From assembly GCF_014337215.1 (NCBI RefSeq), contig NZ_CP060635.1, forward strand, positions 3,047,501 through 3,111,500: a stretch of DNA of 64,000 bases. Reading direction: 5' to 3'. The translations under genes were made by a program, and so were the position numbers. The stretch comes from Wansuia hejianensis (lineage in GTDB: Bacteria > Bacillota > Clostridia > Lachnospirales > Lachnospiraceae). Under the pieces are notes generated by a model. The model worked only from the letters and a program-made list of their open reading frames with translations, searched no databases and was not told the origin of the DNA. Shown here piece after piece: positions 11,054-19,930 of this stretch (positions within the stretch are counted from its first letter, which is position 1; each line of letters starts with the position of its first letter).

Positions 11054-12564
11054 AGTATTTGATGGGAATAGATAACGGCGGCACTTTTTCTAAGGCCGCG
11101 CTGTTTGATAAAGATGGGACACAGGTTTCAGCGGCCGGTTGGCCTACAATGACACTGACACCGAAGCCGGGCTACACAGAAAAGGATATGGATGAGCTAT
11201 GGCGGGTTAATTCTATGACGGTGCGTAAAGCGATTGAACAGAGCGGCGTCCGTTCAGAAGAAATTGCCGGAGTGTCTCTATCCGGACATGGTAAGGGCCT
11301 ATATTTGGTGGGATACGACGGCAAGCCGTCTTACAGGGGAATTATGTCTACGGATACCAGAGCCTGGGAATATGTGAAACGGTGGGGGGAAGACGGTACA
11401 AAAGAGAAGGTTTTTAAGAAATCCTTTCAGGAAATCCTCGCTTGCCAGCCCGTGAGCATCCTGGCCTGGCTTCAAGATCATGAGCCGGAGGTGCTGGAAC
11501 GAACCCAGTATATATTCATGGTAAAAGACTACATTCGATATAAGCTGACAGGAGAGGCATATGCGGAATATTCGGACTCTACGGGCGGCAATCTGGTAAA
11601 TCTCAACACAGGAAAGTATGACAGAGAGCTGCTGAAGCTGTTTGGCTTAGAACGCGTATACGAAAAGCTTCCCGAGCTCAGGCAGTCTACGGATATCTGC
11701 GGGTATGTGACCCATGAAGCCTCGCTGGAGACGGGCCTTCCGGAAGGGATACCGGTAGCGGCGGGAATGTTTGATGTGAATGCCTGCGGGATTGCGTCGG
11801 GGCTTTCTGATGAGGAGCAGATGTGTATGATTGCTGGTACCTGGAGCATCAACGAATTTATCAGGAAAAAACCAGTATTGAATGGCAGTGTTGCTCTGAA
11901 TTCCATGTTCTGTATTCCCGGTTATTATTTGGTGGAGGAGAGCAGTCCCACATCGGCCGGAAATATGGAGTGGTTTATCCGCAGTTTGATGAATTATGAA
12001 AAAGAAGAGGCAGATCAAAAGGGTGTGTCTGTGTATGAACTTACTAACCAGTGGGTGGAAGAAATCGATCCTCGGGATTCCCGTATTATTTTTCTGCCAT
12101 TTTTGAATGGTTCCAACGAGGATCCGCTGGCCAAGGGCACTTTTGTGGGTCTTACAGCCTATCATAATAAAAAACACATGCTTCGGGCAGTCTATGAAGG
12201 AATCGTGTTTTCTCATTTGACACATGTAAATAAACTCCTGAAAAACAGAGAGAAACCGAAATCAATCCGCTTATCCGGAGGGGCAGCGAATTCGAGGGTC
12301 TGGGTACAGATTTTTGCTGATGCCTTGCAGATCCCGGTAGATGTGATCGCAGACAAAGAATTGGGAGCCCAGGGCGCGGCTATGGCGGCAGGCATAGCCG
12401 CAGGTATTTATTCCGACTATCGTACAGCTATTGCCAGGACGGTCAAAATCACGGAAACTGTTCTGCCCCGGCTGCAGTACAAAGACATCTATGAAGAAAA
12501 ATATTCCGCATACCGAAGCGTAATTGAGGGCATGGCCGGAGTGTGGAAGCATTTTGAAAATTAG
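11050..12564 (+). CDS. FGGY carbohydrate kinase, L-xylulose kinase-like
   Basis: 504 residues. The N-terminal ATPase-fold motif (GIDNGGTFSKAALFDKDG, residues 6-23), GHGKGLYLV near residue 81, FDVNACGIASG near 240 and the C-terminal nucleotide motif GGAANSRVW near 415 define the FGGY family. The N-terminal half reads closest to E. coli LyxK among kinases I know, and the next two genes encode the enzymes that use its product. The predicted reaction is L-xylulose + ATP to L-xylulose-5-phosphate. D-xylulose or L-ribulose remain possible substrates. It overlaps the isomerase stop by 4 bp. Confidence 0.85.
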   Translation: MKYLMGIDNGGTFSKAALFDKDGTQVSAAGWPTMTLTPKPGYTEKDMDELWRVNSMTVRKAIEQSGVRSEEIAGVSLSGHGKGLYLVGYDGKPSYRGIMSTDTRAWEYVKRWGEDGTKEKVFKKSFQEILACQPVSILAWLQDHEPEVLERTQYIFMVKDYIRYKLTGEAYAEYSDSTGGNLVNLNTGKYDRELLKLFGLERVYEKLPELRQSTDICGYVTHEASLETGLPEGIPVAAGMFDVNACGIASGLSDEEQMCMIAGTWSINEFIRKKPVLNGSVALNSMFCIPGYYLVEESSPTSAGNMEWFIRSLMNYEKEEADQKGVSVYELTNQWVEEIDPRDSRIIFLPFLNGSNEDPLAKGTFVGLTAYHNKKHMLRAVYEGIVFSHLTHVNKLLKNREKPKSIRLSGGAANSRVWVQIFADALQIPVDVIADKELGAQGAAMAAGIAAGIYSDYRTAIARTVKITETVLPRLQYKDIYEEKYSAYRSVIEGMAGVWKHFEN

Positions 12565-12578
12565 GAGATACGAATAGT

Positions 12579-13439
12579 ATGAAAGTGTACACACTGGGAT
12601 TATATGAAAAAGCCATGCCGGAAAATTTAAGCTTCAAAGAAAAGCTTTTGCATACGGGAGAAGCCGGCTATGACTGCCTGGAGATTAGCATAGACGAGAC
12701 AGAGCAAAAATTATCCCGTCTGTATATGTCAAAACAGGAACGGTTGGAGTTAGTGAAGCTCATGTATGAAACGGGAGTTCCTATCCGTACGATGTGCTTG
12801 TCGGGCCATCGGAAATATCCTTTAGGCAGCATAGATGAAGAGACCAGCGTTCGGGGAATCAAAATTATGGAGCTGGCGATAGAACTGGCAGAAGATTTGG
12901 GTATCCGGCTGATTCAGCTTGCTGGCTATGATGTATATTATGAAACGTCTACGGAGGATACTAGGAAGCGTTTTGCTTACAATTTGGACCGGGCAGTACG
13001 AATGGCAGCATGCGCGGGGGTCATGCTGGGATTTGAGACTATGGAGACGGAATTTATGAATACTGTTAGGAAATCCATGGGCTATGTGAATCTGATACAG
13101 TCTCCTTATTTAAATGTTTACCCAGATACCGGAAATCTAGTCAACGCAGCTTATGCGTATCATACGGATGTGCTGGAGGATCTGTTTTGTGGGAAAGGTC
13201 ATATTACAGCCCTGCATCTGAAGGAATCGCTTCCTGGTATATTCCGTGAGGTACCATACGGGAGCGGACATGTACCTTTTGAACAGATGATTGAAAAAGC
13301 CTGGAGTTTAGGAGTACGTAAATATACGGCAGAATTTTGGTACAAAGGAAACAGCCGCTGGAGAGAGGATTTAGAATCGGTCTGTTTTATGATGCGATCT
13401 TTTTTAGATAAGCTGGCGGATGAAGAAAGATATCCTTAA
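12579..13439 (+). CDS. ulaE: L-ribulose-5-phosphate 3-epimerase (UlaE/SgbU type)
   Basis: 286 residues, the normal size of this xylose-isomerase-like TIM-barrel family. It follows E. coli UlaE over its length: GLYEKAMP at the start, EISIDETEQKLSRL, CLSGHRKYPLGS, IQLAGYDVYYE, then YPDTGNL and AEFW, which hold the metal and catalytic Glu/Asp residues. It interconverts L-xylulose-5-phosphate and L-ribulose-5-phosphate in the cytosol. Together with the kinase upstream and the 4-epimerase downstream it completes the route to D-xylulose-5-phosphate. GGAGATACGAATAGT precedes the ATG at 12579. Confidence 0.93.
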   Translation: MKVYTLGLYEKAMPENLSFKEKLLHTGEAGYDCLEISIDETEQKLSRLYMSKQERLELVKLMYETGVPIRTMCLSGHRKYPLGSIDEETSVRGIKIMELAIELAEDLGIRLIQLAGYDVYYETSTEDTRKRFAYNLDRAVRMAACAGVMLGFETMETEFMNTVRKSMGYVNLIQSPYLNVYPDTGNLVNAAYAYHTDVLEDLFCGKGHITALHLKESLPGIFREVPYGSGHVPFEQMIEKAWSLGVRKYTAEFWYKGNSRWREDLESVCFMMRSFLDKLADEERYP

Positions 13440-13461
13440 TTAAGCAGAAAGGAAAAAGAAC

Positions 13462-14154
13462 ATGCTGGAGCGGTTAAAGACAAAAGTATATGAAGCAAAT
13501 ATGGAATTACCATTCCGGGGGCTGGTGACGTATACCTGGGGCAATGTCAGCGGGTTTGATCGGGAAAGCGGTTATATGGTGATTAAGCCCAGCGGCGTGA
13601 AATATGAGGATTTGGACCCGGAGAATCTGGTTGTGATGGATTTAAAAGGAAATGTGGTGGAGGGGCGGTTAAAACCGTCCTCCGATACGGCCACTCACCT
13701 GGAATTATACCGGGCTTTTCCAGAAATAGGAGGGATTGTCCATACCCATTCCGTGTGGGCTACTTCTTGGGCTCAGGCGTGCCGGGAACTGCCACTGTAT
13801 GGAACCACCCAGGCAGATTATTTTTATGAGTCGGTTGGTTGTACCCGTCAGCTAACCGATGAAGAGATAGCGGGTGACTATGAGAAAAATACGGGTTTAG
13901 TGATTGTTGAAACTCTGCTGGCACGGAAAATACCGCCGTTGCACAATCCGGCGGTATTGGTGGCTGGTCATGGACCGTTTGTTTGGGGAAGCAATGCAGA
14001 AGAAGCTGTACACAATGCAGTAGTGCTGGAGGAAACGGCTAAAATGGCTTTATTGACGGAACAGCTTTCGCAGTCGGCCAAGCCACTAAAGGCAGCCATA
14101 AGAGACAGGCATTTTTACCGGAAACATGGGACGAATGCCTACTACGGACAATAA
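13462..14154 (+). CDS. araD: L-ribulose-5-phosphate 4-epimerase (AraD/UlaF/SgbE)
   Basis: 230 residues, the same length as AraD. Zinc ligands are visible in HTHSVWATSW (near residue 93) and VAGHGPFVWG (near 170). Phosphate-binding KPSGV and SSDTATH are present, and the C-terminal HGTNAYYGQ carries the conserved His and Tyr. It converts L-ribulose-5-phosphate to D-xylulose-5-phosphate, which enters the pentose phosphate pathway. The symbol ulaF or sgbE would serve equally, because these paralogues cannot be told apart by sequence alone; the neighbours favour the UlaF/SgbE role. Confidence 0.94.
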   Translation: MLERLKTKVYEANMELPFRGLVTYTWGNVSGFDRESGYMVIKPSGVKYEDLDPENLVVMDLKGNVVEGRLKPSSDTATHLELYRAFPEIGGIVHTHSVWATSWAQACRELPLYGTTQADYFYESVGCTRQLTDEEIAGDYEKNTGLVIVETLLARKIPPLHNPAVLVAGHGPFVWGSNAEEAVHNAVVLEETAKMALLTEQLSQSAKPLKAAIRDRHFYRKHGTNAYYGQ

Positions 14155-14262
14155 TATTCGAGATGCGGGAAAAGGACATCCATATTTATCCATACATTAC
14201 TTGATGAAATAGAATGAAAAGTTTATACTAATAAAATATAGAGATAAAGGAAGAGTAATTCT

Positions 14263-15342
14263 ATGAATGGAATAAAAGATGTCGCACAAAAAGCAGGTGT
14301 ATCTATTTCTACCGTGTCAAATGTGCTAAATGGAAAAAGGTATGTGAGCCCTGAACTCGCTCAGCGAGTGAGGGCTGCAGCACGTGAACTGGCTTATGAA
14401 GCAAATCCTATTGCACAGCGAATGAAGAGTAACCATTCCGGTATCATCGGGATTATTACAGGAGATATGTATGGTGTATTCTACCCATATATTGTCAAAG
14501 GAATTAGTGAGATCGCTACGGAGCGAGGATATCAGATTGTTCTTTCTGATGCACGTTCTGCTTATGGCGACCGGTCCGCGGAGAATTATGAGTTTGAATT
14601 GTTCCAGCAGTATATCAACAATCGGGTAGACGGGATAATCTTCGCGTCTGTGGCATCAAAAGAACACATAGAACGTTACTGCCGGAAGCTTCTGGAAGCA
14701 GTGAATAAGTTTAAACCGACTCCGCTGGTGAGCCTGGAGCGGGATCTTACGCCTTATGGTATAGATTCTGTATACTTTGATGGCTTTGAGAATTCAAGAA
14801 TGGCTGTTAGACATCTAATTGATTGCGGATGTCGGAAAATATGCCATATCAGTGGCCCTGGTTATATGGAAATTGCAGAAGAACGTATCGAGGGTTACTT
14901 GAACGTTATGAATGAGTATGGGTTAGAGGTAAATGAGCGCAAGATGATTGCAAAGGGTAATTACAGCCATCAGGGTGGGTATTTGGCGATGAAAGAGCTG
15001 CTTGAAAATGTTCCCGATCTGGATGGAATATTCTGCGGCAATGACCAGATGGCAATTGGAGCGCTGAAAGTGCTGAAGGAATATGGCAAGGAGGTGCCCC
15101 GGGATATCAAACTGATTGGTTATGACGATATATTTATAGCCAGCATTGTAGAACCTTCGTTATCTACCATACATATTAAAAAAAAGCATGCGGGCATAGA
15201 AGCTGCAAAAATCCTATTGGACCGGATTGAGAATCCAGGCAACTGTGAGTCTGTGAATAAAGTGTTGATGGATGGGAGGCTTGTAGTGCGGAAATCAACG
15301 ATGGCGTCTGCGCCGGAAGACTGGATTCTCTCAGAATGGTAA
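14263..15342 (+). CDS. LacI-family transcriptional regulator
   Basis: 359 residues. The N-terminal helix-turn-helix begins MNGIKDVAQKAGVSISTVS with hinge-helix residues up to about 60, followed by a periplasmic-binding-like sugar domain (GIIGIITGDMYGVFYP to the DGIFCGNDQMAIGALK motif). It ends the sugar operon, about 110 bp after araD, and probably has its own promoter. The three AAAAACGTTTTT palindromes before the first gene are its likely operators. The effector is probably the imported sugar or a pathway intermediate. Confidence 0.93.
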   Translation: MNGIKDVAQKAGVSISTVSNVLNGKRYVSPELAQRVRAAARELAYEANPIAQRMKSNHSGIIGIITGDMYGVFYPYIVKGISEIATERGYQIVLSDARSAYGDRSAENYEFELFQQYINNRVDGIIFASVASKEHIERYCRKLLEAVNKFKPTPLVSLERDLTPYGIDSVYFDGFENSRMAVRHLIDCGCRKICHISGPGYMEIAEERIEGYLNVMNEYGLEVNERKMIAKGNYSHQGGYLAMKELLENVPDLDGIFCGNDQMAIGALKVLKEYGKEVPRDIKLIGYDDIFIASIVEPSLSTIHIKKKHAGIEAAKILLDRIENPGNCESVNKVLMDGRLVVRKSTMASAPEDWILSEW

Positions 15343-15345
15343 TAA

Positions 15346-15378
15346 AAGAGGGCAGTGGTTAATCACTCCCTCTTATTT
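15346..15378 (+). terminator. Terminator after the LacI gene
   Basis: AAGAGGGCAGTG pairs with CACTCCCTCTT with one bulged base and is followed by ATTT. It closes the sugar operon. Confidence 0.75.
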
Positions 15379-15397
15379 GATTATTTTATCTCTTTTC

Positions 15398-15613
15398 CTA
15401 ATCTATAGGCTTCTTCAAGGGCAGGACTTTCCTTAATGGCCCCCTTTTCGTCTGCCCGCACATTTCATAAAAATAAATTGGTGTGGAAAAAGCAATCACA
15501 TCCGCAAGCAGCATTTTTTGTACAATTGGATCAGCGTCGTCATGGATGGCGCAGCGGCTGGTCTTCTGGCAGGCCAGGAAGCCTTTAATCTGTGGAGTCT
15601 TTCGCAAATTCAT
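15398..15613 (-). pseudogene. Remnant of an NAD(P)H-dependent FMN reductase gene
   Basis: This 71-residue frame carries the middle of a flavodoxin-fold reductase: the Cys-rich ACQKTSRCAIHDD stretch, then ADVIAFSTPIYFYEMCGQ, the family's FMN-binding motif. The N-terminal third (flavin loop) is absent. After the GQ the expected MKxxxDR sequence is replaced by unrelated, basic residues, suggesting a frameshift. It is therefore a decayed fragment rather than a working enzyme. It lies between two intact operons and is oriented with the acetyltransferase and aldo/keto reductase. Confidence 0.65.
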
Positions 15614-15672
15614 CAGCGAGTATATCTGAATTACCGCCTTTTCGCGGACTGCTAGACAATATTAAGATATTT

Positions 15673-16257
15673 TTACTTATAATTATTCTCCTGTTTGATA
15701 TATTTAATGATTTTCGCGGGAACCCCGCCGGCGACGGCGAATGCGGGTACATCTTTTGTTACCACAGCGCCTGCTGTGATTACCGCATGATCTCCAATTG
15801 TGACTCCGGGCACAATTGTGGCGTGAGAGCCGATCCAGACGCCTTTTCCGATGTGGACAGGGGCGGGATGCATGGAAGCCCGGTGTTCGGGAGAAAAATC
15901 ATGGTTGAGAGTTGCGATCACCACATTATGGCCAATCAGAGTCTCGTCGCCAACAAATATGCCTCCCTGATCCTGAAAATGGCAGCAGGAATTAATAAAT
16001 ACATGTTTTCCGATGGTTATATTTTTTCCATAGTCGGTATAGAAAGGAGGAAAAAGTGTGAAGGTAGTGTCTATGTCTTTTGCTGTCAGTTTTTTCATTA
16101 ATGACCGGATTTCCTCCTGGGTGTGGTAAGAGTTATTTAGCTCTGACGTTATCTTTCGCGCGTCATCAGCGGCCACATGCATGAATCCATGCAAAGCGGA
16201 ACCTTCATGAATTGTATCAGCGGCTGCCAGACTTTTAGAAAGCTTTTGATAGTCCAT
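15673..16257 (-). CDS. Sugar O-acetyltransferase (maltose/galactoside acetyltransferase family)
   Basis: 194 residues. Left-handed beta-helix hexapeptide repeats run through the C-terminal half ([61 protein letters not shown]). The catalytic His is likely in [11 protein letters not shown]. It transfers acetyl from acetyl-CoA to a sugar hydroxyl, often to discard non-usable sugars. It sits 18 bp downstream of the aldo/keto reductase on the same strand and is probably co-transcribed with it. Confidence 0.9.
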   Translation of the reverse strand: MDYQKLSKSLAAADTIHEGSALHGFMHVAADDARKITSELNNSYHTQEEIRSLMKKLTAKDIDTTFTLFPPFYTDYGKNITIGKHVFINSCCHFQDQGGIFVGDETLIGHNVVIATLNHDFSPEHRASMHPAPVHIGKGVWIGSHATIVPGVTIGDHAVITAGAVVTKDVPAFAVAGGVPAKIIKYIKQENNYK

Positions 16258-16275
16258 GTCTGATGAGCCTCCGTT

Positions 16276-17418
16276 TCACATGCCCAGGCGGTGGGAGAAA
16301 TCTTCCATTGCTTCTGAAACTTTTATCTGTTGAGGGCAGACAGCTTCACAGCTTCTGCAGCCGATACAGGTGTTGGGGCGTTTTTCGTCCGGGATCGTGT
16401 TCATTACCATTGGGGCGATAAAACCGCCGTCTGTAAAGCAATGTTCATTGTACAGCGCAAGAAGAGAAGGGATATCCAGGCCCTTTGGACAGTGACTGAC
16501 GCAGTAGCGGCAGGCGGTGCAGGGCAGCGCGATTTTTCCCACCATGCGGCCGGAGATATCCAGCAGGCAGAGAAGCTCCTGTTCGTTCAATGGTTTGTTG
16601 TCTTTGAAGGTGTGAATGTTCTCCTGAAGCTGTTCAAAATTTGACATGCCGGAAAGTATCATGGTAACGCCGGGAACAGACTGAAGAAAGCGGAAGGCCC
16701 AGGCAGGGATACTCTCCTCCGGGCGCAGGTTCTTCAGTTCTTGAGCGTATTCATCGGATAGTGACGCCAGCCGGCCTCCGCGCAGAGGCTCCATCACCCA
16801 GACAGGGATTTGGTATTCTGCCAGCAGATCTACCTTTGCCTTAGCATTTTGGAAGGACCAATCCAGATAGTTCAGCTGAATCTGGCAGAATTCCATGCTG
16901 TCTCCGTATGCGTCAAGAAAACGTTTCATCACCTCATAGCTTCCATGGGCGGAGAAACCCAGATGGCGGATTCGGCCGGATTTTTTTTGCTGCATCAGAT
17001 AGGGATAGATTCCATATTCTTCATTCAGGTAGGCATCTATATTCATTTCACAGACATTATGAAACAGATAAAAGTCAAAATATTCTACTCCGCATTTCTC
17101 CAGCTGTTTTTCAAAGATTTCTTTAACCTTCCCCATATTAGACAGGTCATACCCCGGAAACTTATCTGCCAGGTAAAAGCTGTTTCTTGGGTATTTGGAA
17201 AGGGCTTTACCCAGGACGAGTTCTGACTGGCCGTTATGATAACCCCAGGCAGTGTCATAATAGTTGATTCCATGATCCATGGCATAGCTGACCATGCGTT
17301 CTGTCTCCCCCTCGTTGACAGCCCCGTCGTCGCCGCCGATGACGGGAAGACGCATGGCGCCCATACCCAGGGCAGAAAGTTTTAAATTCTGAAAATCTTT
17401 ATAAATCATATTCAACAC
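16276..17418 (-). CDS. Aldo/keto reductase with two C-terminal 4Fe-4S motifs
   Basis: 380 residues. The TIM-barrel aldo/keto reductase domain (to about residue 280) has the active-site pattern INYYDTAWGYHNG with Asp and Tyr and the Lys of LADKFPGY. The tail carries two cysteine clusters, CTACRYCVSHCP and CIGCRSCEAVCP, each of the CxxCxxCxxxCP ferredoxin form. Such fused iron-sulfur aldo/keto reductases are frequent in anaerobic Clostridia and probably take electrons from ferredoxin-like carriers. The substrate is unknown. The LysR gene is divergent, about 380 bp to the right, and may control this operon. Confidence 0.92.
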   Translation of the reverse strand: MLNMIYKDFQNLKLSALGMGAMRLPVIGGDDGAVNEGETERMVSYAMDHGINYYDTAWGYHNGQSELVLGKALSKYPRNSFYLADKFPGYDLSNMGKVKEIFEKQLEKCGVEYFDFYLFHNVCEMNIDAYLNEEYGIYPYLMQQKKSGRIRHLGFSAHGSYEVMKRFLDAYGDSMEFCQIQLNYLDWSFQNAKAKVDLLAEYQIPVWVMEPLRGGRLASLSDEYAQELKNLRPEESIPAWAFRFLQSVPGVTMILSGMSNFEQLQENIHTFKDNKPLNEQELLCLLDISGRMVGKIALPCTACRYCVSHCPKGLDIPSLLALYNEHCFTDGGFIAPMVMNTIPDEKRPNTCIGCRSCEAVCPQQIKVSEAMEDFSHRLGM

Positions 17419-17609
17419 TCCTTTTCATGATTTTTGAGAGTATAGATCAGAAAGTCCAGGACATCGAGCTGCTTCTGATCCTTGTGGATGACAGTGATTA
17501 ACTGCTGTCTGTGCTTATACAGAAGATGAAGATTTTCCTCTGTCCGCCCTTTTTCCATAGCTGACAGAAACTGGTGAATGATTTCAGGGTTACAGCCTGC
17601 ATCCTTCAA
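17412..17609 (-). CDS. Small protein upstream of the aldo/keto reductase, start uncertain
   Basis: 65 residues from a TTG. The motif LLYKHRQQLITVIHKDQKQLDVLDFLIYTL resembles the C-terminal helix of short regulator-like proteins often placed before aldo/keto reductases in Lachnospiraceae. The good ribosome site AGGAGG at about 17650 precedes an ATG in a different frame that stops after 12 codons, while this frame stays readable for about 13 codons further upstream without a start codon. A start-codon loss or one-base frameshift is possible. The 3' end overlaps the reductase start by 7 bp. Function unknown. Confidence 0.5.
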   Translation of the reverse strand: MKDAGCNPEIIHQFLSAMEKGRTEENLHLLYKHRQQLITVIHKDQKQLDVLDFLIYTLKNHEKEC

Positions 17610-17795
17610 AAGTTGGACGAGAGCCGTGCAGTGGTCAATTTCATCTAGCTGCCTCCTTCAATTCCAGTATAAGGAATAATTAATTAAATTACAAATACTT
17701 ATGATAAATACTAATCCATGCTTGACGGGTATTAAAAAGCGGATTTATACTTTTGACAGAAGCTTATAAAATATTTTAGCAAGGGAGGATGTACG

Positions 17796-18686
17796 GTGGA
17801 GATTCGTGTTCTTAGATATTTTCTTGCGGTGGCGAGGGAAGAGAGCATTTCAAGGGCGGCAGAGTACCTTCACGTTACGCAGCCGACGCTTTCCCGGCAG
17901 TTGATGGAACTGGAGGATGAGCTGGGCACAAGACTGTTTGTCAGAGGCAAACGTAATCGCAGTGTGATTTTGACAGATGAGGGGATGCTGCTCCGGAGAA
18001 GGGCCGAAGAGATTGTGGAGCTGACCGATAAGACGGAGGCAGAGATTCACGCAAAGGACGAAATTATCAGCGGCGATATATATATTGGCGGCGGAGAGAC
18101 GGATGCCATGCGTCTTATCGCGCAGACAGCCAGAGATCTGCAGGAGGATTACCCGGATATCTGCTACCATCTGTTCAGCGGAAATGCCGACGATGTGACG
18201 GAACGGCTGGATAAAGGGCTGCTGGATTTTGGAATTCTGGTAGGCTCTGCCAATACGGAAAAGTATGACTATATCACCCTTCCGGCTACGGATGTATGGG
18301 GGTTACTGATGAGGAAGGACAGTCCCCTTGCAGAAAAAAACGCAGTCAGGCCGGAGGATCTGAAGGGACTGCGAATCCTCGGCTCCCGCCAGGCTGTCAT
18401 GAGAAATGAATTATCCGGCTGGTACGGAGGTGATTTTGAACGCCTGAATATAGCGGCGACGTATAACCTGATTTATAACGCGGCGCTTATGGTGGACGAA
18501 GGATTCGGATATGCGCTGTGTCTGGATAAGCTGATTAATACTACCGGAGACAGCAATCTGTGCTTCCGGCTTTTGGAACCGCGTCTGGAAGCGCGTCTGA
18601 TCTTAGTATGGAAGAAATATCAGGTATTCTCCAGGGCTGTTCAAAAATTTCTGGAAAGACTGCAGGCCAGGCTGGGGATATTGTAG
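17796..18686 (+). CDS. LysR-family transcriptional regulator
   Basis: 296 residues from a GTG with GGGAGG upstream. The N-terminal winged HTH (MEIRVLRYFLAVAREESIS, then AEYLHVTQPTLSRQLMELE) is classic LysR; the rest is a substrate-binding effector domain. It is transcribed divergently from the aldo/keto reductase gene, the usual arrangement for a LysR activator and its target. Confidence 0.94.
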   Translation: MEIRVLRYFLAVAREESISRAAEYLHVTQPTLSRQLMELEDELGTRLFVRGKRNRSVILTDEGMLLRRRAEEIVELTDKTEAEIHAKDEIISGDIYIGGGETDAMRLIAQTARDLQEDYPDICYHLFSGNADDVTERLDKGLLDFGILVGSANTEKYDYITLPATDVWGLLMRKDSPLAEKNAVRPEDLKGLRILGSRQAVMRNELSGWYGGDFERLNIAATYNLIYNAALMVDEGFGYALCLDKLINTTGDSNLCFRLLEPRLEARLILVWKKYQVFSRAVQKFLERLQARLGIL

Positions 18687-18712
18687 AAGAAGTCTGTTAA
18701 TTATGAAGGTGA

Positions 18713-18742
18713 TTTACAGGCTTTGCTCAGCCGTGGTATAAT
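18713..18742 (+). promoter_or_regulatory. SigA-type promoter before the DUF362 gene
   Basis: TTTACA (18713) and TATAAT (18737) are 18 bp apart, 48 bp before the TTG start, with AGGAGG between. It probably drives the DUF362 gene and perhaps the cell-wall genes after it. Confidence 0.6.
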
Positions 18743-18789
18743 AGCGGCAGCAGTTATGCCTGGAAAGTTAAGACAGGAGGGCTTGTAGT

Positions 18790-19884
18790 TTGGTAAAAAA
18801 TGAGATTTTGATCATTCATGGGGATGACTATAAAGCTATGGCTAAGCGGGTTCTGGAGCAGGCGGATCTCGCCGGGCTTATTGGTTCGAGGGAACGGCAT
18901 ATAGGCCTGAAGCCTAATATGGTAGTTCCGAAGCCGGCATCCGCCGGGGCAACCACCCACCCTGAGCTTTTGGACGGGACGCTGGAGTATCTGACAGATC
19001 ATGGTTTCACAAATATAACGGTGATGGAAAGCTCCTGGGTAGGAGCGGACACACAGGATGCGTTAAGAGTCTGTGGATATCGGGAAGTTATAGAGCGGTA
19101 TCAGATCCCCTTTATAGATATTAAGAAGGAGCGGTCGAGGGAATATGACGCTGCAGGGATAAATCTGAAGGTGTGCGACGCCGCCATGAAGGTGGATTTC
19201 ATGATTAATATGCCGGTTTTAAAAGGCCATTGTCAGACGACAGTGACCTGCGCCCTCAAGAATATGAAGGGGGTTATTCCGGATTCAGAGAAAAGGAGGT
19301 TTCACACCATGGGCCTTCACAAGCCCATTGCTCATCTGAACACGGTCGTGCGCAATGATTTTATTCTGGTGGATAATATCTGCGGGGACCTGGATTTTGA
19401 GGAAGGCGGGAATCCTGTGGAGATGGACAGGATTTTGGGATTCCGGGACCCGGTCCTGTGCGACTCGTTTGTCTGCGAGGCAATGGGATACCACTCGGAA
19501 GAGGTTCCTTATATTGTATTGGCGGAACAGCTGGGCGTGGGCAGCAGAGATACACAGGGAGCCGTGGTTACAAAGCTAAACGAAGGCACGCTGGAACGGC
19601 GCACCTTGCCGATGACAGGGAGAGTGAAGAAGCTGGCCGCCTATACAGAGCCTGCGGACGCCTGCAGCGCATGCTATGGTTCCCTGATCTATGCGCTGGA
19701 CCGCCTGCAGGTTCGTGGTCAGCTTTCAGGTAAACATACGCCCGTTGCCATAGGACAGGGCTATAAGGGGAAAGGCGGCAAAATCGGCGTGGGCAATTGT
19801 ACCAGATGTTTTGAAAAATCTTTGAAGGGATGTCCGCCAAGGGCTGTAGACATCACTGCTTTTCTCGAAAAAGAATGGGATTAG
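18790..19884 (+). CDS. DUF362-family protein
   Basis: 364 residues from a TTG placed behind AGGAGG. DUF362 hallmarks are visible: KPNMVVPKPASAGATTHPEL near residue 42, then FMINMPVLKGHCQTTVTCALKNMKG near residue 140, and a C-terminal cysteine region (ADACSACYGS and GNCTRCFEKSLKGCPP) that may bind a metal or Fe-S cluster. Some relatives are annotated as ferredoxin-like iron-sulfur proteins, but no reaction is established. The last cluster has only CxxC...C, so a complete 4Fe-4S site is uncertain. Confidence 0.85.
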   Translation: MVKNEILIIHGDDYKAMAKRVLEQADLAGLIGSRERHIGLKPNMVVPKPASAGATTHPELLDGTLEYLTDHGFTNITVMESSWVGADTQDALRVCGYREVIERYQIPFIDIKKERSREYDAAGINLKVCDAAMKVDFMINMPVLKGHCQTTVTCALKNMKGVIPDSEKRRFHTMGLHKPIAHLNTVVRNDFILVDNICGDLDFEEGGNPVEMDRILGFRDPVLCDSFVCEAMGYHSEEVPYIVLAEQLGVGSRDTQGAVVTKLNEGTLERRTLPMTGRVKKLAAYTEPADACSACYGSLIYALDRLQVRGQLSGKHTPVAIGQGYKGKGGKIGVGNCTRCFEKSLKGCPPRAVDITAFLEKEWD

Positions 19885-19930
19885 GGAAGAGCAGATAAAT
19901 TATGGATAAAATATATGGAGGATATGGTTC

